Shown here piece by piece: positions 24,508 through 31,624 of a stretch of 31,624 nt of DNA. Positions within the stretch are counted from its first letter, which is position 1, and each line of letters begins with the position of its first letter. The translations under genes were made by a program, and so were the position numbers. The notes beneath the pieces were generated by a model, which saw only the letters and a program-made list of their open reading frames with translations, ran no database searches and was not told the origin of the DNA. The stretch lies in contig CAVTOD010000012.1 of assembly GCA_963736305.1 (NCBI GenBank), positions 1 through 31,624 on the forward strand, written 5' to 3'. The stretch is from DASUPK01 sp963736305 (GTDB lineage: Bacteria > Actinomycetota > Thermoleophilia > Solirubrobacterales > 70-9).

Positions 24508-24994
24508 GTTTCCGCTTCTTGATGGTCTTCGCGGCGGCCTTCGCCGAGAGGACGTCGATCCTCGCCGCGACGCGACGGGGCGATGTGAAGAGCACGCCGA
24601 TCGTTCCCGGCTCCATCGGCAGCAGCTGGAAGAGTGCCGGCGAGTTGGGGCTGGCCACCCCGATCAGGCCGAAGGCGGGGATCGACAGCTCCGAGCTCGT
24701 CTTCGAGAGGACCTCCAGGGAGAGCTGATCGCCGACGTGGAGCGGCTCGCATCTGGGGCTGCGCTTCTTGCAGAGCGGGGCGGCGACCACAGGGACCTTC
24801 TTGCCCCCGACCGTGATCTTCACCATCAGGGACCGGCCCGGAGGCGGCGCAGGCGTGGTGGTGGTCTCGGCCGCCGTCGTCGTGGTGCCCGTCGTCGTAC
24901 CGCTCCGCAGGCCGTGCTGGGGCACCAGGGCCGCCGCGAGGGTGGAGACGCCGAGCAGGATGAGCATCACGATGAGCAGGCGGCGGGCGGCCAT
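24482..24994 (-). CDS. Membrane-anchored extracytoplasmic protein, possibly cupredoxin-like
   Basis: The 170-residue product has an N-terminal anchor or signal (RLLIVMLILLGVSTLAAALV), a Thr-rich linker (TTTGTTTTAAETTTTPAPPP) and a beta-rich domain. The phrase SSELSIPAFGLIGVASPNSP leading to PGTIGVLF has the rhythm of cupredoxin-like domains, where a strand, a Pro/Gly turn and a V-F strand recur, but no copper ligand set (His-Cys-His-Met) is present. PLCKKRSPRCEPL may form a disulfide outside the cell. Function is unknown. It is convergent with the protease gene. Confidence 0.7.
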   Translation of the reverse strand: MAARRLLIVMLILLGVSTLAAALVPQHGLRSGTTTGTTTTAAETTTTPAPPPGRSLMVKITVGGKKVPVVAAPLCKKRSPRCEPLHVGDQLSLEVLSKTSSELSIPAFGLIGVASPNSPALFQLLPMEPGTIGVLFTSPRRVAARIDVLSAKAAAKTIKKRKPRSRARGG

Positions 24995-25032
24995 CAGGGG
25001 GAGAGGTCGGGCATCACGGGACTCTCAACAAT

Positions 25033-25467
25033 ATGGCCGCCGCGGTGCTCGACTCCTCTCTCGTCGTCCTGCTCGGGGTCGTCACGGTCAGCGACCTGCG
25101 GACGCGGCTGGTTCCGGACGCCGCGCTCGTGGCGAGCCTGGCATTGGCGCTGCCCGCCTGCGTCGCCTCTGACCCGGGCGGCGTGCCCGAGCGCCTGCTT
25201 GCGGGCGCCGCCGCGGCGGGCTTTCTGCTGGCCGCTGCGTTGATTCGCCCGGACGGCATGGGCCTCGGCGACGTGAAGCTCGCCGGAGTGCTCGGGATCT
25301 ACCTCGGAGCGCGGGTAGCGGAGGCGATGCTGATCGCCTTCGCGGCCGGCTCGGTGGGGGGCCTGGCGCTCCTGGCGCGACACGGCTGGCCGGTGCGCAG
25401 CCGGACGATCCCATTCACGCCGTTCCTCGCCCTCGGCGCCGTGGTCGCGCTCGCGCCGCAACCCTGA
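25033..25467 (+). CDS. A24-family prepilin peptidase domain protein
   Basis: A 144-residue membrane protein holding only the peptidase half of a type IV prepilin peptidase. The two catalytic aspartates are visible in TVSDLRTRLVPD and in the GxGD motif GMGLGDVKLAGVLG. About five hydrophobic segments surround them. The N-terminal methylase domain of classic PilD is absent, as in TadV/CpaA-type enzymes. The last segment, IPFTPFLALGAVVAL, matches the usual C-terminal pattern. Such a gene sits just before aroC in many actinobacteria. No pilin genes are in the window. Confidence 0.85.
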   Translation: MAAAVLDSSLVVLLGVVTVSDLRTRLVPDAALVASLALALPACVASDPGGVPERLLAGAAAAGFLLAAALIRPDGMGLGDVKLAGVLGIYLGARVAEAMLIAFAAGSVGGLALLARHGWPVRSRTIPFTPFLALGAVVALAPQP

Positions 25468-25567
25468 GACCGGGGCGGCGAGGCGCCGCCACGCGGAATC
25501 CGCGCCGCGACCACCCCGCTCGGCCCTGGACCGCCCCAGGAGCACGCCCCGTGACCGGCGAGGCCCT

Positions 25568-25573
25568 TACGCT
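25568..25573 (+). promoter_or_regulatory. Leaderless -10 box for the aroC operon
   Basis: TACGCT lies 6 bases before the GTG at 25580. It would drive aroC-aroKB-aroQ-pepQ, whose junctions all overlap. Confidence 0.4.
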
Positions 25574-25579
25574 CCCCGC

Positions 25580-26743
25580 GTGACTTTGAGGTTCACAACG
25601 GCAGGCGAGTCCCACGGGCCCGGCCTGGTCGCGATCGTCGAGGGCCTGCCAGCAGGGCTCGAGCTCGATCGCGAGGCGCTCGACCGCGACATGGCGCGGC
25701 GTCAGCTCGGCCACGGGCGAGGCGGCCGCATGAAGATCGAGAGCGACGCGGTCGAGATCCGCTCGGGGATCCGCCACGGCAGGACCCTCGGCAGCCCGAT
25801 CGCCGTCCTGGTCGCAAACCGCGACTACCCGAACTGGGACGAGCGGATGAATCCCTGGCCCGTCGACGCGGAGATCGAGGAGTCCCATCTGCCGCGGCCC
25901 GGGCACGCGGACCTGGCCGGTGCCCAGAAGTTCGGGCACTCCGACGTCCGCAACGTCCTGGAGCGCGCCAGCGCCCGCGAGACCGCTGCGCGCGTCGCCG
26001 CGGGCACGATCGCGAAGGGCTTTCTCGCTGCCGTCGGCGTGAGCATCCACAGCCACGTGATCCAGATCGCATCGGTGAGCGCCGCCGAGCGCGACGATCT
26101 GAGCCCGGAGGACTTCGAGGACGTCGATGACTCGCCCGTCCGCTGCCTGGACGCCGAGGCGGCCGAGGCGATGGTCGCCGAGATCGACCGCCTGCGGAAG
26201 GAGAACGAGTCTCTGGGCGGCAAGTTCGAGGTTCGGGCATTCGGCCTCGTGCCGGGAATCGGCTCGCACGTCTCCTGGAGCGAGAAGCTCGACGGCCGGC
26301 TGGCCCAGGCGGTCTGCTCGATCCAATCGGTCAAGGGCGTCTCGCTGGGCGAGGCCTGGGACGTCGCGGGAAGGCCCGGCTCCGAGGCGCACGACGAGAT
26401 CTTCTGGTCGGAGGAGCGCGGCTGGTACCGGGAGACGAACCGGGCCGGTGGCCTCGAGGGGGGCATGACCAACGGCGAGCCGGTGGTGGTGCAGGCGGCG
26501 ATCAAGCCGATTTCGACGATGACCCAGCCGCTGCGCTCGGTCGACACCGAGACCAAGGAGCCCGCGCAGGCGATGAGGGAGCGAACCGACTCGACGGTGG
26601 TGCCCGCGGCCGCCGTCGTCGCCGAGGCGATGGTCGCTCTCGTGCTGGCCGGCGCCTACCGCGAGAAGTTCGGCGGCGACCACATCGATGACGTGCTCGC
26701 GTCAATCGCGGCGTACCGGGAGCGAATCGGATGGCGGCGCTAG
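25580..26743 (+). CDS. aroC: Chorismate synthase
   Basis: AroC makes chorismate from 5-enolpyruvylshikimate-3-phosphate, using reduced flavin. The 387 residues show the family signatures: RFTTAGESHGPGLVAIVEGL at the start, RRQLGHGRGGRMKIESDAVE, the middle block RPGHADLAGAQKFGHSDVRN then LERASARETAARVA, and the C-terminal GGLEGGMTNGEPVVVQAAIK and RTDSTVVPAAAVVAEAMVAL. Length is normal. GTG start with a -10 box 6 bases upstream. The 3' end overlaps the start of the next gene by 13 bases. Confidence 0.97.
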   Translation: MTLRFTTAGESHGPGLVAIVEGLPAGLELDREALDRDMARRQLGHGRGGRMKIESDAVEIRSGIRHGRTLGSPIAVLVANRDYPNWDERMNPWPVDAEIEESHLPRPGHADLAGAQKFGHSDVRNVLERASARETAARVAAGTIAKGFLAAVGVSIHSHVIQIASVSAAERDDLSPEDFEDVDDSPVRCLDAEAAEAMVAEIDRLRKENESLGGKFEVRAFGLVPGIGSHVSWSEKLDGRLAQAVCSIQSVKGVSLGEAWDVAGRPGSEAHDEIFWSEERGWYRETNRAGGLEGGMTNGEPVVVQAAIKPISTMTQPLRSVDTETKEPAQAMRERTDSTVVPAAAVVAEAMVALVLAGAYREKFGGDHIDDVLASIAAYRERIGWRR

Positions 26744-28320
26744 TAGCACCAAGCTCGCACCACGGGATCGTCTTCATCGGCTTCATGGCGGCGGGCAAGA
26801 CGAGGGCGGCCCAGGCGGTCGCCGAGCGCCTCGGGCTTGGGGTGATCGACACCGATGAGCTGCTCGAGCGCGAGCTCGGCGAGTCGATCCCGGCGTTCTT
26901 TGGGCGCGAAGGCGAGCGTGAGTTCAGGCGCCGCGAAGAGCGCCTCGTCGTCTCGGCGCTGGACGCCCTGGCGGCGCAGGTCGGTGGGCCATCGTCCGTG
27001 GTCGCCCTCGGCGGAGGCGCGATCGAGAGCGAGGCCGTGCGGCGCGCGCTCGCCGAGCACATGCCGGTCTGGTGTGACGTCGACGAGGAGGTGTCATGGG
27101 AGCGGGCCTCCGGATCCGACCGTCCGCTTGCCGTCGACCGCGAGGAGTTCTCCGAGCGCTTCGAGCGGCGCCGGCCTGTGTACGAATCCCTCGCGAGAGT
27201 GATCCTGCCGTCGGACGCCAGGGAGGCGGCCCGCGCGGCCGCGCCGTGGATCGCGGCGATGCAAAGCTCCCCAGGAATCCGGATGATCTGGGCCGAGTCC
27301 GAGGGGGGCTCATACCCCGCCGTCGTCGGCGAGGGTGCGATCGGTCTCATGTCGTCGGCGATGGAGGCTGATCCAGACGAGATGCCGGCGCGGATCTTCT
27401 GCGTCGCGGACTCCACGGCGCTCAGCCACTACGAACGACTGCTTCCGCGGCGGGAGGCGACGATCGAGGTCGAGGGCGCCGAGTCTTCGAAGACCATCTC
27501 GGAGGCCGAGCGGGTCCTCCGGGAGCTCGCCGACGCGGGTGCCCGCCGCGACGATGGCGTGCTCGCCTTCGGCGGCGGGGTCGTCGGCGACCTGGCCGGC
27601 TTCTGTGCCGCCACCTACCAGCGCGGGGTCCCACTCATCCAGGCGCCGACCACCCTCGTCGCCCAGGTCGATTCCGCCTACGGCGGCAAGACCGGGGTGG
27701 ACCTGCCGGAGGCGAAGAACTACGTCGGCGCGTTCCACCAGCCGATCGCTGTCCTCACTGATCCGACCGTGCTCGGCACTCTTCCTGGGGAGGAGCTCGC
27801 CGCCGGCTTCGTCGAGGTGGTGAAGACCGCGCTGATCGCCGGCGGCTCGCTCTGGGACCGGGTCCGCGAGCTCGAGCGGCTGGAGCCCTCGACCCTCGGC
27901 GACGTGATCTTCGAGTGCGCGCGGACCAAGATCGAGGTCGTGGCCTCGGACGAGCGAGATTCGGGACGACGGGCCGTGCTGAACCTGGGCCACACCGTCG
28001 GCCACGCGATCGAGGCGGAGACACGCTACTCCCGCTACCGCCACGGCGAGGCCGTCGGCCTCGGGCTGTTGGCTGCGCTGCGTCTCTCCGGAGCGGACAG
28101 GCTCGGCGACGAGGTCGAGGGCCTGCTCGCCTCGCACGGGCTGCCGATCTCGCTCGATCCTTCGGTGAGCACGGACGGAGTGCTCGAGGCGATGCAGAGA
28201 GACAAGAAGCAGAGCCGCGAGGGGCTCGGGTTCGTGCTGCTCACAGAGCCCGGCGAACCGCGCTGGGACCAGCGGGTGGAGCCGGATAGGGTCCGCGCGG
28301 TCGTGGAGGAGCTGAAATGA
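26731..28320 (+). CDS. aroKB: Bifunctional shikimate kinase / 3-dehydroquinate synthase
   Basis: This 529-residue protein fuses two shikimate enzymes that are usually separate. Residues 1 to about 170 are shikimate kinase, with Walker A GFMAAGKTRAAQ, the shikimate-binding DTDELLERELG, REGEREFRRREE and VALGGGAIES. From about residue 185 comes 3-dehydroquinate synthase, with the NAD-binding block DGVLAFGGGVVGDLAGFCAA, QAPTTLVAQVDSAYGGKTGV and the zinc ligands in EVVKTALI, NLGHTVGHAIE and RHGEAVGLG. The kinase lid (RPL) is present. It catalyses the second and fifth steps of the pathway. It is coupled at both ends: 13-base overlap with aroC and ATGA with aroQ. Confidence 0.95.
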   Translation: MAALVAPSSHHGIVFIGFMAAGKTRAAQAVAERLGLGVIDTDELLERELGESIPAFFGREGEREFRRREERLVVSALDALAAQVGGPSSVVALGGGAIESEAVRRALAEHMPVWCDVDEEVSWERASGSDRPLAVDREEFSERFERRRPVYESLARVILPSDAREAARAAAPWIAAMQSSPGIRMIWAESEGGSYPAVVGEGAIGLMSSAMEADPDEMPARIFCVADSTALSHYERLLPRREATIEVEGAESSKTISEAERVLRELADAGARRDDGVLAFGGGVVGDLAGFCAATYQRGVPLIQAPTTLVAQVDSAYGGKTGVDLPEAKNYVGAFHQPIAVLTDPTVLGTLPGEELAAGFVEVVKTALIAGGSLWDRVRELERLEPSTLGDVIFECARTKIEVVASDERDSGRRAVLNLGHTVGHAIEAETRYSRYRHGEAVGLGLLAALRLSGADRLGDEVEGLLASHGLPISLDPSVSTDGVLEAMQRDKKQSREGLGFVLLTEPGEPRWDQRVEPDRVRAVVEELK

Positions 28321-28775
28321 GCGCAGTGACCCGGAACCGCGTCGAGGTCATGCACGGCGTCAACCTCGACATGCTCGGCAGCCGCGACCACGACATCTAC
28401 GGCGACTTCACGCTTCCAGAGCTCGAGACCCAGATCAGGCGCCACGCCCGGGAGCTGGACCTCGAGGTCGCCTTCTTCCAGTCGAACTCCGAGGGCGAGT
28501 TCGTCGAGCACCTCCACCGCCTGCCGGAGAGGGCGGACGCCGCGCTCATCAACGCCGGCGCCTGGACTCACTACTCCTGGGCGATCAGGGATGCCCTGGA
28601 GCTGACCGGCATCCCGACCGTCGAGGTGCACATCTCCGACATCTCCAAGCGGGAGGAGTGGCGCCGCCACTCGGTCTTCGAGGGGCTCGAGTTGATCGTC
28701 GGGCAGGTCTACGGCAAGGGTGTCGAAGGCTATAGAGAGGCCCTGGAGCTGATCGCGAAGAGGCTGGGAGTGTGA
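28317..28775 (+). CDS. aroQ: Type II 3-dehydroquinate dehydratase
   Basis: AroQ dehydrates 3-dehydroquinate to 3-dehydroshikimate and forms dodecamers. The 152 residues carry the type II active site in a slightly divergent form. LGSRDHDIYGDFTL holds the lid Arg and catalytic Tyr, FFQSNSEGEFVEHLH the base-assisting Asn and Glu, INAGAWTHYSWAIRDAL the Asn and His, and VEVHISDISKREEWRRHSVF the substrate clamp. The usual opening NGPNLN reads HGVNLD, and INPGAYTHTS reads INAGAWTHYS. All catalytic residues remain. It overlaps aroKB (ATGA) and the peptidase gene (GTGA). Confidence 0.93.
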   Translation: MSAVTRNRVEVMHGVNLDMLGSRDHDIYGDFTLPELETQIRRHARELDLEVAFFQSNSEGEFVEHLHRLPERADAALINAGAWTHYSWAIRDALELTGIPTVEVHISDISKREEWRRHSVFEGLELIVGQVYGKGVEGYREALELIAKRLGV

Positions 28776-29836
28776 CCAGGGGAGAGCGGCTCGCCGAGCT
28801 TGTGGCCGAGCGTGAGCTCGACCAGCTCTACGTCTCTGACCTGACGAACATTCGCTACCTGACGGGCTTCACCGGGACGAACGGCGCCTGCCTCATCGGT
28901 GACGGCGAGCTCATCTTCTTCACCGACTTCCGCTACACCGAGCGGGCCAAGGACGAGGTCGCGCCCGAATGGGAGCGCCCGGAGGCCGAGCGCGAGCTAA
29001 TTCCCCAGATCGTCGCCCGGATGAAGGGGCGGGTGGGGTTCGAGGACGCCAAGCTGAGCGTCCGCCAGCTCGCGCGGCTCGAGGCCGCGGCGGCGGATGA
29101 GGGCACGGCCGAGTTCGTTCCGGCCGGCGACCTGGTCGAGCAGCTTCGCGTGGTCAAGGAGCCCGAGGAGCTGGAGCGGATCGCCGCCGCGGCGGAGCTC
29201 AGCGACGGCGTCTATCGGTGGGCCCTGGAACGGGGGCTCGCAGGGCACACCGAGCGAGATGTCGCCCGCGCCGTCGAGGCCCGCATTCGCGAGCTCGGCG
29301 CCGAGCCGTCGTTCCCGCCGATCATCGCGGCCGCCGAGAACGGGGCGCTGCCACACGCCGAGCCGGGTCAGCGGGAGATCGGCTCCGGCGAGCTGGTCGT
29401 GTTCGACATGGGCTCGCTGCTCGGCGGCTACTGCTCGGACTGCACGCGCACGTTCGCGACGGGTGATCCCGGGGACGACGCGCGCGAGGTGTACGAGCTC
29501 GTCCTCCGGGCGCAGCAGGAGTCACTCGAGGCCGTCAGGCCGAACGCCGCCGGCAAGGAGGTCGACGCGGTCGCGCGGGAGATCATCTCGGAGGCGGGGC
29601 ATGGCGACCGCTTCGGACACGGGCTCGGCCATGGCGTCGGTCTCGAGGTCCACGAGGGGCCACGCCTGGCGACCACGTCCGAGGATGAGCTCGGCAAGGG
29701 CAACGTCGTGACGGTCGAGCCCGGGGTCTATCTGCCCGGTCGCTTCGGGGTCCGCATCGAGGACCTCGTCGTCGTCACCGCGGACGGCCACCGCAACCTG
29801 AGCAGCCTGCCGAAAGACCTTCAGATCGTCGACTAA
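28772..29836 (+). CDS. pepQ: Xaa-Pro aminopeptidase/dipeptidase (M24B)
   Basis: A 354-residue cytoplasmic metallopeptidase that cleaves peptides next to proline. The N-terminal creatinase-like domain (LYVSDLTNIRYLTGFTGTNG) precedes the pita-bread catalytic domain. All five metal ligands are present: two Asp in VFDMGSLLGGYCSDCTRT, His in GHGLGHGVGLEVHEGP, Glu in TVEPGVYLP and Glu in GVRIEDLVVV. The gene follows aroQ in many Gram-positive bacteria, usually ahead of efp; here efp is not next. GTG at 28772 overlaps the aroQ stop. The TAA overlaps the stop of the convergent antiporter gene by 3 bases. Confidence 0.92.
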   Translation: MTRGERLAELVAERELDQLYVSDLTNIRYLTGFTGTNGACLIGDGELIFFTDFRYTERAKDEVAPEWERPEAERELIPQIVARMKGRVGFEDAKLSVRQLARLEAAAADEGTAEFVPAGDLVEQLRVVKEPEELERIAAAAELSDGVYRWALERGLAGHTERDVARAVEARIRELGAEPSFPPIIAAAENGALPHAEPGQREIGSGELVVFDMGSLLGGYCSDCTRTFATGDPGDDAREVYELVLRAQQESLEAVRPNAAGKEVDAVAREIISEAGHGDRFGHGLGHGVGLEVHEGPRLATTSEDELGKGNVVTVEPGVYLPGRFGVRIEDLVVVTADGHRNLSSLPKDLQIVD

Positions 29837-31065
29837 GCCGTTGCTGGCGCCTCGATCGGACCGGCCGCGGGCTCGCCGCCTCGCCTGATCCGGGCCCCGA
29901 GCAGCGGGAAGATCAAGGTGGAGACGATCGCGGCGCCGACCAGGCTGGCGGCGGTTGAGCTCTTCATGTGGCCTGCGTCTATCGCGAGCGTGGTGATCGC
30001 CACGACGAGTGGCAGCTCGGTCGCGGAGTACACGGCGAGCGCGAATCGGTCGCGCAGCGCCAGCTCCTTTCGGTAGAGCACCAGGGCCGGCACCCCGCGC
30101 ACGATCAGGAAGAGGGCCACGAACATCGGCACCTTGAGCATCGCGCTGGCGCTGGAGGTGAGCGCGTCGAGGTTGAACGCCATCCCGCTGGTGACGAAGA
30201 AGAACGGGATCAGCAGCCCGTAGCCGACGGCGGTGAGCTTCGAGTCGAAGACCGAGACCTCGCGCCCGCGTAGCGCAATGCGGGTGATCATCCCGGCCAC
30301 GAACCCGCCGAGCAGCAGGTCGAGTCCAAGCTGCGCCGCCAGCGCCACGAGGCTGAAGACGAGCACCACGGCCAGCCGCACCGCGAGCTGGCTGGAGGTC
30401 TCGAAGGTCTTCTCGACGAGCGGCCAGCCCCGCCAGGCGGAGCGAACGGCCGCGAGCCCTGTGATCACGGCCAGGATGATGAAGACCACCAGGATCACCG
30501 CCTCGTGGATCGGGTGCCCGGTGGAGAGGATCAGCGTCACCAGCAGGATCGGCCCGAACTCTCCGATCGCCCCCGCGCCGAGCAGGTAGGTGCCGAACGT
30601 GGTCCGCATCTCGCCCGCGTCGCTGAGGATCGGGATCAGCGTGCCGATCGCGGTCGTCGCCATCGCCGAGCCCGTGTAGAGGAAGGAAAGAATGATTCCG
30701 GCGCCCGCGAGCGCGCCCCCGATCCCGTAGGCGAGGGCCAGGGAGATGGCCCAGCCCATCGCGGCGAGTTCCAGTGGTCGGCCCTTGATCCGGTCGAAGT
30801 CGATCTCGTAGCCGGCGAAGAAAAAGAGCATCCCGAGGCCGAGGTCGCCGAGCAGCGACGTGGTGGGGTCGATCCGGGCGATGTCGAACCCCTGCGGCCC
30901 GATCACGATCCCGAGCAGCAGCTCCAGGACCACCACGGGAATGGTGAGCCGCGGAGAGACGGCCAGGACGATCACGGCGGCGACGGCGGCGGCGATCACC
31001 ATGACAAGGGCCGAGGTCTCGTCGACGCCGGCCGCCACCGTCACACCGGTCGGGAGCTGAGGCAT
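29833..31065 (-). CDS. CPA2-family cation:proton antiporter
   Basis: The 410-residue product has about 12-13 membrane segments, beginning ALVMVIAAAVAAVIVLAV, in the CPA2 (KefB/NapA-like) arrangement. Family marks are VVLELLLGIVIGPQGF, GLGMLFFFAGYEIDFDRIKG and the C-terminal YSATELPLVVAI. These carriers exchange Na+ or K+ for H+. At the ion-binding site, where NapA-type proteins have DD and Kef-type proteins ND or QD, this one reads AGAIGEFGPILLV, which suggests Gly-Glu; the alignment is by eye. No C-terminal nucleotide-binding (RCK) domain is present. The ATG at 31065 has TAGAGT 7 bases upstream. Confidence 0.9.
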   Translation of the reverse strand: MPQLPTGVTVAAGVDETSALVMVIAAAVAAVIVLAVSPRLTIPVVVLELLLGIVIGPQGFDIARIDPTTSLLGDLGLGMLFFFAGYEIDFDRIKGRPLELAAMGWAISLALAYGIGGALAGAGIILSFLYTGSAMATTAIGTLIPILSDAGEMRTTFGTYLLGAGAIGEFGPILLVTLILSTGHPIHEAVILVVFIILAVITGLAAVRSAWRGWPLVEKTFETSSQLAVRLAVVLVFSLVALAAQLGLDLLLGGFVAGMITRIALRGREVSVFDSKLTAVGYGLLIPFFFVTSGMAFNLDALTSSASAMLKVPMFVALFLIVRGVPALVLYRKELALRDRFALAVYSATELPLVVAITTLAIDAGHMKSSTAASLVGAAIVSTLIFPLLGARIRRGGEPAAGPIEAPATA

Positions 31066-31072
31066 CGGGAGG

Positions 31073-31078
31073 ACTCTA
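31073..31078 (-). promoter_or_regulatory. Leaderless -10 box for the antiporter gene
   Basis: On the minus strand TAGAGT lies 7 bases before the ATG at 31065. No -35 is evident. Confidence 0.45.
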
Positions 31079-31122
31079 AGCCCGGCGTCGCCCGGAAACG
31101 GCGGCCGAGTGGAGGGGTGTGC

Positions 31123-31413
31123 CTAGAGCCAGCTGCCGCCCCGGGGCACGATCCTCAGCCGCTCTCCGAACTCTCCGGATTTCTCGGCGCCCAGGTCGGC
31201 GACCGTCTCGGCGCCCTGCTCCCCCAGCAGCGATGCGAGCTCCCGCCAGGCGCGGCCAACCGGGGCGACGTTCTGCTCGAGACCGCCGCCCGAGAGCCCG
31301 CTGAATTGCTCCGCGAGCGCGATCGCATCGGCCTGCGTCACCTCCCCGAAACTCACGTAGCGATCCCGGACGAAGACGCTGCGAGTGAGTAGATCGTCCT
31401 CAGGCTCGGCCAT
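31123..31413 (-). CDS. Small protein of unknown function
   Basis: A 96-residue soluble, acidic protein that opens MAEPEDDLLTRSVFVRDRYV and ends RLRIVPRGGSWL. It is predicted mostly helical (ADAIALAEQFSGLSGG, GRAWRELASLLGEQ). No motif, signal or membrane segment is seen and I do not recognise a family. A longer frame from 31464 exists, but ATG 31413 is preferred because GATACT/ATACTT lies 7-8 bases upstream and the extra 17 residues look non-protein-like. It is divergent from the hypC promoter and reads toward the antiporter gene. Confidence 0.6.
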   Translation of the reverse strand: MAEPEDDLLTRSVFVRDRYVSFGEVTQADAIALAEQFSGLSGGGLEQNVAPVGRAWRELASLLGEQGAETVADLGAEKSGEFGERLRIVPRGGSWL

Positions 31414-31457
31414 GGCTACGAAGTATCGCCGACTCAGCGAAGCGTCTGAGGATCCGC

Positions 31458-31486
31458 TTGACACGTCATTTGGGCGGGAGTAGGTT
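31458..31486 (+). promoter_or_regulatory. Consensus sigma70 promoter for hypC
   Basis: TTGACA (31458-31463), a 17-base spacer and TAGGTT (31481-31486). This is the only perfect -35 with ideal spacing found in the window. Transcription should begin near 31493. Confidence 0.75.
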
Positions 31487-31576
31487 GCCGGTGCCTGAGC
31501 GATTGCGCTGCCTCGTAGTCGAGGCTCGGGCGGGAGAGGTGGATTGCGAAGGGTGATCGTTCAGCTCCACCGGCAA
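31485..31576 (+). promoter_or_regulatory. Structured 5' leader of hypC, candidate cis-regulatory RNA
   Basis: The roughly 100-base leader is highly self-complementary. 31495-31504 (CTGAGCGATT) pairs with 31555-31564 (GATCGTTCAG) over ten positions, with G-U pairs. Inside it 31510-31515 and 31520-31525 form GCCTCG-TAGT-CGAGGC. Outside it 31485-31493 (TTGCCGGTG) is the exact inverse of 31568-31576 (CACCGGCAA), although the left arm overlaps the -10 box and may not be transcribed. The structure ends just before the AGGAGGGG ribosome site (31580-31586). I do not recognise a known riboswitch. Confidence 0.5.
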
Positions 31577-31593
31577 CCCAGGAGGGGCGGCTG

Positions 31594-31624
31594 ATGTGCC
31601 TCGCGATCCCCGGTGAGGTGATCG
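31594..31624 (+). CDS. hypC: HypC/HupF hydrogenase maturation chaperone, 5' end only
   Basis: The last 31 bases read ATG and then nine more codons, MCLAIPGEVI, before the window ends. MCLAIPG(E/K)V is the defining N-terminus of HypC/HupF, whose Cys2 is essential. HypC works with HypD to deliver the Fe(CN)2CO unit into the large subunit of [NiFe]-hydrogenase. AGGAGGGG lies 7 bases upstream. The strong promoter and structured leader before it suggest the start of a hyp or hydrogenase operon beyond the window. The match covers only ten residues, but it is highly characteristic. Confidence 0.8.
   Translation, partial: MCLAIPGEVI

Noticed and set aside
31485..31576. Reading the hypC leader as a tRNA (7-bp acceptor-like stem GCCGGTG/CACCGGC followed by A)
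   Set aside because: No T-loop, no D-arm and no anticodon arm of proper size can be drawn, including for a tRNA-Sec shape.

Overview
The window is about 31.6 kb of uniformly GC-rich bacterial DNA with actinobacterial gene content and order. The hisS-aspS, mnmA, alaS, ruvX-mltG-aroE, A24 peptidase, aroC-aroKB-aroQ-pepQ backbone, frequent GTG starts and many apparently leaderless promoters suggest a deep-branching actinobacterium, most likely class Thermoleophilia (Solirubrobacterales/Gaiellales-like). That placement is inference. No insertion sequence, phage module or CRISPR array was found.

Positions 1-4250 are a decayed flank. A polytopic membrane protein gene is broken by about four frameshifts (94-1369), and a SHOCT-tailed membrane protein gene on the minus strand by two (2091-3455). 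An intact coiled-coil gene (1521-1970) lies between them. About 700 bases without an intact gene follow, holding a HicB-like fragment and a cluster of inverted short repeats that runs into a minus-strand tRNA-Met(CAU).

Positions 4255-12165 hold a RibD/DHFR-like reductase transcribed divergently from a plus-strand series: M29 aminopeptidase, glutamate formiminotransferase, a small basic membrane protein, a metallo-beta-lactamase-fold hydrolase, hisS, aspS, and an anchored GH3 (NagZ-like) protein. A ten-helix membrane protein and a SnoaL-like ORF without a canonical start follow.

Positions 13597-16343 hold a structured non-coding RNA that I propose is 6S RNA, from its fold, its promoter and its place between aspS and mnmA. 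Next come a fused IscU-like/MnmA tRNA thiolase and a secreted von Willebrand A protein closed by a 17-bp terminator hairpin.

Positions 16343-29836 carry alaS, an oligopeptide-type solute-binding lipoprotein, ruvX, mltG, aroE, an HtrA-like protease, a convergent anchored protein, an A24 prepilin peptidase domain protein, and aroC, a fused aroK-aroB, aroQ and an M24 Xaa-Pro peptidase. The aro genes supply five steps of the shikimate pathway: aroB, aroQ, aroE, aroK and aroC.

The right end has a convergent CPA2-type antiporter, a small unknown gene, and a textbook sigma70 promoter driving a strongly structured leader into a gene starting MCLAIPGEVI, the hallmark of the HypC/HupF hydrogenase-maturation chaperone, cut by the window edge.

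The points most worth a second look are the 6S RNA candidate, the IscU-MnmA fusion, the structured hypC leader, the repeated 'TAnnnT + 6-7 nt + start codon' promoter layout, the SnoaL ORF that begins straight after an in-frame TAG, and MltG with Asp at the catalytic Glu position.
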